The notes below the pieces were generated by a model. That model did not search any database. It saw nothing but the letters and a program-made list of their open reading frames with translations, and was not told where the DNA came from. From assembly GCA_964602655.1 (NCBI GenBank), contig CAZRSF010000034.1, positions 1 to 61,117 on the forward strand: 61,117 nt of DNA, written 5' to 3'. This stretch comes from Moduliflexus sp964602655 (GTDB taxonomy: Bacteria > Moduliflexota > Moduliflexia > Moduliflexales > Moduliflexaceae). This document shows positions 9,301 through 15,244 of this stretch, in pieces; the stretch's first letter is position 1, and every line of letters starts with the position of its first letter. The translations under genes and the position numbers were made by a program.

Positions 9301-9554
9301 TCGTCCTGGTCTTTGCTCTCCCACCAGCCCCAATCGAGGCGCATCGCGTCTTTGATCGTGCCGTCGGGAAAGACGGTCGCGCCGGATTTGGTCTGATAAT
9401 CGAGTTCGGGAATCAGCAGGAAATGCTTCGGCTCGCAATAGTGATTGAGCAGATTGAGGAACGCCCCGCGAATGGCGGTTTCTTTCTTCGTCCCGCCGTA
9501 CTGCATCAATTTGTCAATATCCGTATAATACTGCTGCACCGCTAATTTCGACAT
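6375..9554 (-). CDS. Single-chain restriction-modification enzyme (type ISP/IIG-like, N6-adenine methyltransferase)
   Basis: The product is 1059 aa. N-terminal nuclease-like motif: PD at 63-64 and WWESKD (Glu79, Lys81), the PD-(D/E)XK pattern. A helical linker follows, then an N6-adenine methyltransferase with the SAM loop DPATGTGTF (about 338-346) and catalytic NPPY (448-451). The C-terminal third resembles the ISP specificity region (YRPFTIKWLYF) followed by a conserved IFHYVYAVLHHP segment. No helicase domain is present, unlike full type ISP enzymes, so type IIG-like action is expected: one protein that both methylates and cuts. I chose ATG at 9554 because GGAAA precedes it. The specificity segment (7145-7620) is visibly AT-rich against its flanks. 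Two sets of palindromic repeats are embedded in frame (about residues 836-847 and 916-961). Confidence 0.88.
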   Translation of the reverse strand: MSKLAVQQYYTDIDKLMQYGGTKKETAIRGAFLNLLNHYCEPKHFLLIPELDYQTKSGATVFPDGTIKDAMRLDWGWWESKDQDDDLNEEIRKKLLKGYPTDNILFEDSQTAVLIQRGEERLRVMMRDAEKLDYLLTEFISYERPEVAEFRKAIELFKADLPKILDRLREIIEEAGQANAKFRAARDKLLDTCRKSINPNVTPLDVREMLIQHILTEEIFLAVFHEAQFHRENAVAKELQAVTDTFLFGSFKKELLGSLETYYAAIRKEAARISNHHEKQKFLKVIYENFYKIYNPKAADRLGVVYTPNEIVRFMIESADYLVHKHFGKLLADPGVEILDPATGTGTFVTELLEYLPTDKLPHKYAHDIHCNEVAILPYYIANLNIEATYAQKTGQYAEFKNICFVDTLDNMGFGYSGKQETLFGFVDENVKRIKNQNDRKISVIIGNPPYNANQQNENDNNKNREYEEIDKLIKATYVKQSTAQKTKVYDMYARFFRWATNRLNNDGNGVLAFITNNSFVNKRTYDGFRRVVAAEFSEIYVVDLGGDVRENPKLSGTKHNVFGIQTGVAIGFFVKKTEQAGTCKIFYARRPEMATSAEKLEFLRTTKFQRVAFEHIMPDMQQNWINQADTDFETLLPLADKATKLTKSPQNEKAVFKLFSLGVKTNRDEWVCDFKKSEVAEKVNFLAGFYGDELKRLNHSVDSENVANLVGYEIKWTRALKKRLVNHKNLYFDDENIIPSFYRPFTIKWLYFSHDLNEDLYQLNQIFPNHHENIVICLSGVPMTKPLQTWCTKKVFHHDFLEKTQCLPFYRYDADGTRRDNITDWGLAQFRARYQDLTGFEKPVRSLEKRDIFHYVYAVLHHPAYRQKYELNLKREFPRIPLYADFWQWADWGRRLMDLHLNYETVAPYPLTRQDNSPPGRGEGWVSSVVNSPPGRGKGWVSDSEMAQTHPQPLPGGENRLKPKLKADKLNNTIIIDDATTLHGVPPEAWEYKLGNRSALEWVLDQYKEKTPKDPTIAAKFDTYRFADYKEQVLDLLCRVCAVSVETVAIVRQMEDEQ
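6674..6806. repeat. Three copies of a 35-bp GC-rich palindromic repeat inside a coding region
   Basis: Units at 6674-6709, 6727-6762 and 6772-6806 share the core CCCTCCCAGGAGGGGA (with small variations) flanked by an ACCCACCCC arm. The last two are direct repeats and the first is inverted. All are read in frame by the restriction enzyme gene and produce NSPPGRGEGWVS-like peptides (twice) and THPQPLPGGENR. The lengths preserve the frame. They look like mobile palindromes tolerated in a linker, much as palindromic elements insert into Rickettsia genes. Confidence 0.85.
7014..7047. repeat. Perfect 15-bp palindrome with TTCG loop inserted in frame in the restriction enzyme gene
   Basis: AGACCTCACAGGTTT (7014-7028) and AAACCTGTGAGGTCT (7033-7047) form a perfect hairpin. 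Translated, it contributes roughly DLTGFEKPVRSL just before the conserved KRDIFHYVYAVLHHP motif, where I would expect a shorter linker. It is a second, unrelated palindrome type within the same gene. Confidence 0.8.
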
Positions 9555-9618
9555 ACGAGTTTCCAAAAGATAGGTAATGACACACAATAAATTCCACAAA
9601 TCGCATTCATCCCTGAAT

Positions 9619-10026
9619 TCATTCCCAAATCACCGAGACAACATTGGCCGACTGAATTTTGCGGTCTTTCGTCATTAACGGCAGTTCTAACTCTTTGGCG
9701 GTCGCGGCGATGATTCGATCAGGCATGTCAGGAATCAAGACATACGGAATACTTCTCATACTCCGCATCGTTGCGGGACGAATGGGCGTCAAACGGTAAT
9801 TCGATGACGGCGTTTCCAGCAAGCCGATGATTCGTTCGATAACCTCGTCGGGAATGCGAGCCTTTTCAATCAGATAGACGATTTCGACAAGGACGATTGC
9901 TGGAACAATGATATGAACTTCGTTGGCGTCGGCCTGTCGAAAAACCGTGCGGACTCGCGCCGAAAGCCTTTCGCTTTCAAGTAAATGCCAGAGCAAAGCA
10001 TGCGTATCGGTCACATAGCTATTCAT
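9619..10026 (-). CDS. vapC: VapC-like PIN-domain toxin (first module)
   Basis: The product is 135 aa, a full-length PIN domain. Acidic active-site residues are visible: Asp in VTDTHALLWH, Glu in VLVEIVYL, and the Asp pair in MPDRIIAATAKELELP and LMTKD. VapC toxins are Mg2+-dependent ribonucleases, often cutting tRNA or rRNA, and are neutralised by a co-encoded antitoxin. The ATG at 10026 overlaps the stop of the upstream antitoxin as ATGA, the usual toxin-antitoxin arrangement. A 9-codon N-terminal extension in frame is unlikely. It is followed after 64 bases by the restriction enzyme gene. Confidence 0.92.
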   Translation of the reverse strand: MNSYVTDTHALLWHLLESERLSARVRTVFRQADANEVHIIVPAIVLVEIVYLIEKARIPDEVIERIIGLLETPSSNYRLTPIRPATMRSMRSIPYVLIPDMPDRIIAATAKELELPLMTKDRKIQSANVVSVIWE

Positions 10027-10262
10027 GTGTCGAGTTCTCCGAAATGTCCCCACATTTCCTGGCGAGCCGTCGCGATCTCTTGGTCCGAAATGTCGGAGAG
10101 ATAGGGTTTCAAGAGGCCGCCGAGTTTTACGACGGAAGGCAATGACGACAACGCAGATTTGAATCGGACAAATTCGATATATTGCCAGATTTCAAGCAGA
10201 CTGTCGTCGGGAAAGTCCGAGACTTCCTGATAAATGATTTGTGGCGTAATGGTCATGTTCAT
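10023..10262 (-). CDS. Antitoxin of first VapBC-like module (DUF2281-like)
   Basis: The product is 79 aa. It begins MNMTITPQIIYQEV and has an amphipathic PDDSLLEIWQYIEFV helix like DUF2281-type antitoxins. The acidic C terminus, ending in HFGELDT, is likely to bind the toxin. The start at 10262 has a strong GGAGGAGG site 7 bases upstream. The same frame runs further upstream, but there it crosses the apgM fragment in the wrong frame, so the long version is spurious. It overlaps the toxin by four bases. Confidence 0.8.
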   Translation of the reverse strand: MNMTITPQIIYQEVSDFPDDSLLEIWQYIEFVRFKSALSSLPSVVKLGGLLKPYLSDISDQEIATARQEMWGHFGELDT

Positions 10263-10330
10263 AAAATAGCCTCCTCCAACTACGACATGTGCGCGCTCAT
10301 CTCGTTCTATGAGAGGAAATTCGGTTCGAA

Positions 10331-10477
10331 TCATTTTTGCAGCAGCCGCTCGATGAATTGCTTGCCGTGCAGCAGGCCGTAAAAACCAGCTTTCACGCTT
10401 TCTTCGTCGTAGCGCGTCACGGCGTCGGGCTGATAAATCAGAAACGGCACGGGCGCTTTCGTATGCGACATTCTCAT
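10331..10477 (-). pseudogene. Duplicated 3'-terminal fragment of apgM
   Basis: This 48-codon open frame reads MRMSHTKAPVPFLIY, then QPDAVTRYDEESVKAG, then FYGLLHGKQFIERLLQK. It is nearly identical to the C terminus of the phosphoglycerate mutase encoded at 11127-12332. At DNA level 10341-10464 aligns with 11137-11274 with few substitutions and one 12-base in-frame deletion. It has lost all upstream domains and cannot be an enzyme. It lies between the two toxin-antitoxin modules. Each module therefore sits directly downstream of an apgM 3' end, which suggests tandem duplication or integration with gene-end reconstitution. Confidence 0.9.
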
Positions 10478-10485
10478 TGAATTCA

Positions 10486-10878
10486 TCAGGCGATGCATTC
10501 GACAAAACGGCTTGCCAGAATCACAGGATCGTTCGTGATTAAAGGAGCGCGAAGATAGCGAGCCGTTCCGGCAATTAAGCGATCATGCAGTTCGGGAATG
10601 TCAGATATCTCGAACGCGGCCTCGATAATCTCAAGCGAAAGTTTTTCTTCCATATAATTCACGGAATTTTTCACAATATCTCGCACCATCTTGAGCGAAA
10701 TCGGAATGCGGCGTCTCTCATGCAAATAGCCGATTTCGAAAATCACGACAGACGGAAGGATAATCAGATGCTTTCCTGCATCGGCCTCTTTCATGATCGT
10801 ATCAATCTTGTCATTGATGACTTTCTGCCCGTTCGAAAATTTCACGAACGCTTGCGTATCAATCACATACTCATTCAT
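10486..10878 (-). CDS. vapC: VapC-like PIN-domain toxin (second module)
   Basis: The product is 130 aa. PIN-domain residues are present: Asp in YVIDTQAFVKF, Glu in VVIFEIGYLHE, Asp in LHDRLIAGTARYL and Asp in LITNDPVI. It shares the fold of the first toxin but the two are clearly divergent, so the modules are not recent copies of each other. It overlaps the antitoxin gene by eight bases. Its stop lies 8 bases before the apgM fragment. Confidence 0.9.
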   Translation of the reverse strand: MNEYVIDTQAFVKFSNGQKVINDKIDTIMKEADAGKHLIILPSVVIFEIGYLHERRRIPISLKMVRDIVKNSVNYMEEKLSLEIIEAAFEISDIPELHDRLIAGTARYLRAPLITNDPVILASRFVECIA

Positions 10879-11110
10879 AATCGCTATCCGCTTCTTGTAA
10901 AATGTGCGCGACGCTCCCTGTTCGAAGTTGTCGTAAATCCGCCTCTATCGCCTCGTAATCAAGTACTGCTTCTTTGCATAACCCGCCGACTTTTTTGACG
11001 ATTTTGCGCGGTTCCGGGAAAATAACCAACACTTCAACCGGCTCGGTAAGCGAAGGTTGTTCGCTCAACTCGATGCTGCCATTATGATAAATTCCGTGAA
11101 TCGCATTCAT
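10871..11110 (-). CDS. Antitoxin of second VapBC-like module
   Basis: The product is 79 aa, with an N-terminal MNAIHGIYHNGSIELSEQP beta-hairpin typical of small antitoxins that precede PIN toxins (DUF104/AF2212-like look). The central segment is basic (PEPRKIVKKVGG) and the acidic tail reads QEADSDYE. The ATG at 11110 follows the apgM stop by 16 bases. The ribosome site GGAGTATTTTATG resembles the leader of the other antitoxin (GGAGGCTATTTTATG). It may be transcribed with apgM. Confidence 0.82.
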   Translation of the reverse strand: MNAIHGIYHNGSIELSEQPSLTEPVEVLVIFPEPRKIVKKVGGLCKEAVLDYEAIEADLRQLRTGSVAHILQEADSDYE

Positions 11111-11126
11111 AAAATACTCCTTCGTG

Positions 11127-12332
11127 TTAAGGCGTGAGCAGCCGCTCGATGAATTGCTTGCCGTGCAGCAGGCCGTAAAAACCGGCTTTCACGCTCTCTT
11201 CGTCGTAGCGCGTCACGGCGTCGGGCGTCGCGCCGGGATGGTAAATCAGGAACGGCACGGGCGCTTTGGTATGGGTGCGAATGGCGCACGGCGTCGGATG
11301 ATCCGGCAGCAGCGCAATCGCGATGTCGCCCATTTTTGCCGTCTCTTCCATAATGTATTTGACGACGCGGCGATCCAGATATTCGATGGTTTTGATTTTC
11401 AAATCCACGTCCCCTTCATGCCCCGCCTCGTCGCTCGCTTCGATATGCAGATAGACGAAATCATGCGTCTTCAGGGCGTTGACTGCGGCCTCGGCTTTGC
11501 CTTCGTAATTCGTATCGTACAGGCCGGTTGCGCCGACAACCTTGATATTCTCGAATCCGGCATAGACGCCGATCCCCTGAATCAAATCCACCGCCGAAAT
11601 CACCGCGCCGCTGCGGATGCCGTAAAGCTCGTGATAGGTCTGCATCTTCGGCTTGTAGCCGGGCGACCAGGGCCAGATCGAATTACCGGGGTCTTTGCCG
11701 TTGGCGCGGCGTTTCAGGTTGATCGGATGATCCTGCAAAATGCGCTGTGATTCGAAAATCAAGTCGTTCAACATGTCGGCGGTCGCCTGCGCCTGCGGCG
11801 TGTCGGCCTTAATTAATTTTTCGCGGAACAACGCGCCCGGCACGTCATGCGGCGGCGTACAGTCAAGCTGTTTGACGCCGTTTTTAATCACTAACAAATG
11901 ACGATAGCTGACGCCGGGATAAAACCGAATCGTGTCTGAGCCGAGTTCCTGATTCAGCGTTTCGATCAACTGTGCCGCCTCTTCGGAGGTGATATGTCCG
12001 GCGGAGTGATTTTTGATTTTCTCGTTCTCGACGCAGATAATATTGCAGCGCATCCCCATCTCGCCGGGCGCGATTTCGACGCCTATGCTGGCGGCTTCGA
12101 GGACGCCGCGCCCTTCATAGACTTGATGCACGTCATAACCCAATACGCCGAGATTCGCCACGTCGCTGGCCGGTGGCATATCATCGGGAACAGTGAGCAA
12201 CTGCCCGGTTCGCGCTTTCGCGCAGAGCGCATCAATATGCGGCGTCTGCGCTGCCATCAGCGGCGTGTTCCCGCCGAGTTTTTCAATCGGCTCATCCGCC
12301 ATGCCGTCGCCTAAAATAATCAGGTATTTCAT
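11127..12332 (-). CDS. apgM: Cofactor-independent phosphoglycerate mutase, archaeal type (ApgM)
   Basis: The product is 401 aa, normal length. It belongs to the alkaline phosphatase superfamily and interconverts 3- and 2-phosphoglycerate using two metal ions. Visible motifs: metal-binding ILGDGMADEP at the start, nucleophilic Ser in PPASDVANLGVLGYD, HIEASDEAGHEGD, and LLPDHPTPCAIRTHTKAPVP. ATG at 12332 fits the family N terminus; the TTG two codons upstream is less likely. It follows thrC on the same strand. ApgM homologues beside threonine genes have been suggested elsewhere as functional analogues of homoserine kinase. A genuine thrB is present here, so ordinary mutase activity is the simpler reading. 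Confidence 0.92.
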   Translation of the reverse strand: MKYLIILGDGMADEPIEKLGGNTPLMAAQTPHIDALCAKARTGQLLTVPDDMPPASDVANLGVLGYDVHQVYEGRGVLEAASIGVEIAPGEMGMRCNIICVENEKIKNHSAGHITSEEAAQLIETLNQELGSDTIRFYPGVSYRHLLVIKNGVKQLDCTPPHDVPGALFREKLIKADTPQAQATADMLNDLIFESQRILQDHPINLKRRANGKDPGNSIWPWSPGYKPKMQTYHELYGIRSGAVISAVDLIQGIGVYAGFENIKVVGATGLYDTNYEGKAEAAVNALKTHDFVYLHIEASDEAGHEGDVDLKIKTIEYLDRRVVKYIMEETAKMGDIAIALLPDHPTPCAIRTHTKAPVPFLIYHPGATPDAVTRYDEESVKAGFYGLLHGKQFIERLLTP

Positions 12333-12349
12333 AAACAATTATGCCCAGA

Positions 12350-12382
12350 AACCCTGCCAGGGTTTGAAACCCTGGCAGGGTT
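12350..12382. repeat. Perfect palindrome between thrC and apgM
   Basis: AACCCTGCCAGGGTTT (12350-12365) and AAACCCTGGCAGGGTT (12367-12382) are perfect inverted arms around one base. Each arm is itself nearly self-complementary, so one double-length or two short hairpins are possible. It sits between stop and start of co-directional genes. Confidence 0.8.
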
Positions 12383-12385
12383 GGA

Positions 12386-13753
12386 TCAATAATTCGCCTT
12401 CAAATATTGTTTAAACGTCTCGTAATCGTTCGCCATGTTGCGGATATGTTCCGACTGATGTTCCAGCCCTTCGAGGCTCGGCGGCAACGTCGGGTCGACG
12501 CCGAGAATCTCCTGAATTTCCTGCGGAAACTTCGCCGGGTGCGCGGTTTCGAGACAGACGCAAACCTGTTCTGATGTATTGTCCTGCGGCATCCGTTCGA
12601 AATACGCCGTCAATCCCGCCCAGCCGACCGCGCCATGCGGTTCTAACAACAGCTTGTAGCGGCCATGCGCCTCTTTGATCGTCGTTTTGGTTAGCTCGTC
12701 GCTGACGCTGATCGAAAACAGATCATTGCGCAGCCGAGCCATATCCGGCAGTTTGCCGATCTTGCCGTTTTCGTCAATTTGCCCGCCATACAGCGCAATC
12801 AGTCGGGCGACATTGCTGGGATGACCGACGTTCATGGCGCTGGAAATGCAATCTCGCGACGGCGCGACTTTGTGATATTCGCCGGTTTTGAGGAAATTCG
12901 GAAATTCGTCGTTCGCGTTTGTCGCCACCACAAATTTTTTGACCGGCAGCCCCATCGCTTTCGCTAATAAACCGCCCATCAAATCGCCGAAATTGCCGGA
13001 CGGCACGGAGAAAATGATTTCGCCTTCCCCTTTGCACAAACGGGCGTAGGCATAGACGTAATAGACGATTTGCGGCAGCAGGCGGCCAATGTTGATGGAG
13101 TTCGCCGACGACAGATTGAGATAGTCCAACTCCGCGTCAGCAAAGGCGCGTTTCACCATCGCCTGACAATCATCGAATTTGGCGTCGAGCGCGAGCGTGC
13201 GGACGTTTTTTTGCAGCGTCGTCATCTGCTTGCGCTGGCGGTCGGTCACTTCGTTTTCCGGGTACAAAATCAAGATGTTGATGTTGTCCAAACCATAAAA
13301 AGCGTTCGCCATCGCGCTGCCGGTATCGCCGGAAGTCGCCGTCAAAATCAGCAATTTGCGGTGTTCCTGATTCAAAAAATATTGCATCAGCCGCCCCATC
13401 ATGCGGGCGGCGAAATCTTTGAACGACGCCGTCGGCCCCTGATCCAACCGCATGACGTATTTCTGCTCATAGACCGGCTCTAACGGCACCGGAAAATGTT
13501 CGTAGGCGTCCTTGACAATCGTATGTAAATCGTTATCAGGAACTTCGCCCTGCAAAAATTTCCGCGCGACGGCGTAGGCGATTTCATAATAGGGCATGGA
13601 GGCGAAACTCCTCAATTCATCGGCGGAGAGCGTCGGAAGCGTTTGCGGCATGTAGAGGCCGCGATCCGGCGCTTGCCCCTTTAATAAAGCTTCGCGAAAC
13701 GAGACGGGTTCAGCTTGTAAATTCGTCGAATAATATAAAATTGGCATATTCAT
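12386..13753 (-). CDS. thrC: Threonine synthase
   Basis: The product is 455 aa, the long (fungal/E. coli-like) ThrC form. It is a PLP enzyme converting O-phosphohomoserine to threonine. The N terminus (YYSTNLQAEPVSFREALLKG, then DRGLYMP) is typical. The PLP-binding lysine is Lys112 in PTASFKDFAARMMGR. The phosphate-binding TATSGDTGSA loop and the SSANSINIGRLLPQ motif are intact. It is flanked by thrB upstream and apgM downstream, with a perfect palindrome in each gap. No strong ribosome site is visible. Confidence 0.96.
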   Translation of the reverse strand: MNMPILYYSTNLQAEPVSFREALLKGQAPDRGLYMPQTLPTLSADELRSFASMPYYEIAYAVARKFLQGEVPDNDLHTIVKDAYEHFPVPLEPVYEQKYVMRLDQGPTASFKDFAARMMGRLMQYFLNQEHRKLLILTATSGDTGSAMANAFYGLDNINILILYPENEVTDRQRKQMTTLQKNVRTLALDAKFDDCQAMVKRAFADAELDYLNLSSANSINIGRLLPQIVYYVYAYARLCKGEGEIIFSVPSGNFGDLMGGLLAKAMGLPVKKFVVATNANDEFPNFLKTGEYHKVAPSRDCISSAMNVGHPSNVARLIALYGGQIDENGKIGKLPDMARLRNDLFSISVSDELTKTTIKEAHGRYKLLLEPHGAVGWAGLTAYFERMPQDNTSEQVCVCLETAHPAKFPQEIQEILGVDPTLPPSLEGLEHQSEHIRNMANDYETFKQYLKANY

Positions 13754-13764
13754 TTAGTCAAGGC

Positions 13765-13799
13765 AAGCTGTCAGACACGTTCAACGTGTCTGACAGCTT
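13765..13799. repeat. Perfect 17-bp palindrome between thrB and thrC
   Basis: AAGCTGTCAGACACGTT (13765-13781) and AACGTGTCTGACAGCTT (13783-13799) surround a single base. It could be an mRNA processing or attenuation structure in the threonine operon, or a dispersed repeat. Its sequence differs from the palindrome in the next gap. Confidence 0.8.
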
Positions 13800-13808
13800 A
13801 TAACGTTT

Positions 13809-14777
13809 TTAATCAATTTGTTTTGCGCCTTCGCGATTCACATGCGAGACGTAGGTTTTACTGTGCAGTCCATGCTGTTCGAACGCCCGCGCCATCGCTC
13901 TGCCGATGACTTCGCCGCGCTCAAGGCTCTCGGTAATCGCAAAGACCGACGGTCCGGAACCGCTGATCGAACAGCCGAATGCGCCGTGACTCATTGCCGC
14001 CGCTTTCACATCATAAAATCCCGGAATCAGCGACGCGCGGGCAGGTTCGACGATTTTATCGTCAATCGAGCGGCCTAACAGCAACAGATCTTTTTTCAAA
14101 ATTCCGGCGATCAGCCCGGCGACGTTGGCGTAATGCGGCACAACGATTTCTTTCAGCGGCACATGGCTCGGCAGCGCTGCCCGCGCCATGCGCGTCGAAA
14201 CTTTGTATTCCGGATTGACCACAGCGCAGACAAGATTTTCCGGCGCATCCAGCGGCACGATGTCTAACGGCTCGTAGCTCCGAATCAACACGAATCCGCC
14301 CAACATGGAGGGCGCGACGTTATCGGCGTGGTAGCCGCTCAACGTGGCTTCGGCTTTGACACAGGCGAGAATCAATTCGGGATCGTTCTTCGCCATCGTC
14401 GCGCCGAAGAGCAGATTCACCGCCCACGCAGCGCCGACCGCGCTCGCGCCGCTGCTCCCCAATCCGCTGCCTAACGGCATACTTTTCCGCAGCTTGATTT
14501 CCACCCCGGCCTGCTCATCAATCAGACCGCGTTCCTGCAACGTATTCAAGACATTGCGAGCCGCCACGCCTGCCGTATTTTTTTTGGGGTTTTGCGGCAA
14601 TTTGCCGATATCCTGCTTACGGATATAGCGAATATCGGAGATAAACACGCCCGGCGTTCTACGTTTTCGCACTTCCACGATGTCGCCAGGGCGAGAAACC
14701 GCGAACCCCAACACATCGAACCCCGGGCCGACATTGGCGACCGAGGCGGGCGCAAACACACGAATCCATTCACTCAT
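13809..14777 (-). CDS. thrB: Homoserine kinase (GHMP family)
   Basis: The product is 322 aa. It phosphorylates homoserine with ATP, giving the substrate of ThrC. GHMP motif 1 (VFAPASVANVGPGFDVLG, residues 8-25) and the ATP loop PLGSGLGSSGASAVGA (101-116) are intact. Motif 3 is seen in SISGSGPSVFAIT. I chose the ATG at 14777 because AGGAGAA lies upstream and the family starts there; a 26-codon open extension upstream is not conserved-looking. First gene of the thrB-thrC-apgM order. Confidence 0.96.
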   Translation of the reverse strand: MSEWIRVFAPASVANVGPGFDVLGFAVSRPGDIVEVRKRRTPGVFISDIRYIRKQDIGKLPQNPKKNTAGVAARNVLNTLQERGLIDEQAGVEIKLRKSMPLGSGLGSSGASAVGAAWAVNLLFGATMAKNDPELILACVKAEATLSGYHADNVAPSMLGGFVLIRSYEPLDIVPLDAPENLVCAVVNPEYKVSTRMARAALPSHVPLKEIVVPHYANVAGLIAGILKKDLLLLGRSIDDKIVEPARASLIPGFYDVKAAAMSHGAFGCSISGSGPSVFAITESLERGEVIGRAMARAFEQHGLHSKTYVSHVNREGAKQID

Positions 14778-14888
14778 ACGATCATTCTCCTGATTGACGA
14801 AATATTCAGTCAATGTAAGCAAGTCCCCGATATTCAGACAATAAAATTTTGTCATTATTTACCACTTTTAAAATTTCGATTTTTCTTC

Positions 14889-14918
14889 TTGACAAAAATT
14901 CCCGCGTTTCATTTACCT
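14889..14918 (+). promoter_or_regulatory. Possible promoter of tRNA-Leu
   Basis: A consensus TTGACA stands at 14889-14894, about 40 bases before the tRNA. No good -10 box follows at 17-18 bases; TACACT at 14918 is 23 bases away. Only the -35 is convincing. Confidence 0.3.
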
Positions 14919-14933
14919 ACACTTACACAAGTC

Positions 14934-15017
14934 GCCGGAGTGGTGAAACTGGTAGACGCACGGGACTCAAAATCCCGCGGGGGTAACTCCATGTCGGTTC
15001 GATTCCGACCTCCGGCA
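14934..15017 (+). tRNA. tRNA-Leu (anticodon CAA)
   Basis: The 84-base cloverleaf has acceptor arms GCCGGAG (14934-14940) and CTCCGGC (15010-15016) with A as discriminator. The anticodon stem-loop is CGGGA, CTCAAAA, TCCCG, giving anticodon CAA, which reads UUG. A long variable arm (GGGGGTAACTCC region) and a GGTTCGATTCC T-arm confirm class II tRNA-Leu. The CCA end is not encoded. A strong terminator follows at once. Confidence 0.95.
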
Positions 15018-15026
15018 TAAAAAATA

Positions 15027-15060
15027 AAAGCGTGACAGAAATTTCTGTCACGCTTTTTTA
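15027..15060 (+). terminator. Rho-independent terminator of tRNA-Leu
   Basis: A perfect 30-base palindrome (arm AAAGCGTGACAGAAA) ends in a T-rich run TTTTTTA. It sits 9 bases past the tRNA. Confidence 0.9.
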
Positions 15061-15244
15061 TTTGAACCGAATAAACTAAAGATAATGTTACCGCCTTCGT
15101 TGGCGATATTGTCATAAATTGCAAAAGCCGTCAACAATATTTTTTGCCTCGGTTATCTTCATTCTACCCAATCTCATAAGATATCAGTGGCATTGTCGAA
15201 GATTTTAGCAACCGAATAGCAAATTCAACAACAGAAAAACCACG

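Noticed and set aside
8190..9545. Two long plus-strand open frames opposite the restriction enzyme gene
   Set aside because: They mirror the codon pattern of the methyltransferase gene and show no recognisable motif.
10263..10505. Long N-terminal extension of the first antitoxin
   Set aside because: The extension reads the apgM fragment in a non-native frame and gives an Arg-rich sequence; a strong ribosome site supports the start at 10262.
11124..11750. Plus-strand open frame of about 208 codons opposite apgM
   Set aside because: It is fully antisense to a well-supported enzyme gene, has no domain and no ribosome site.
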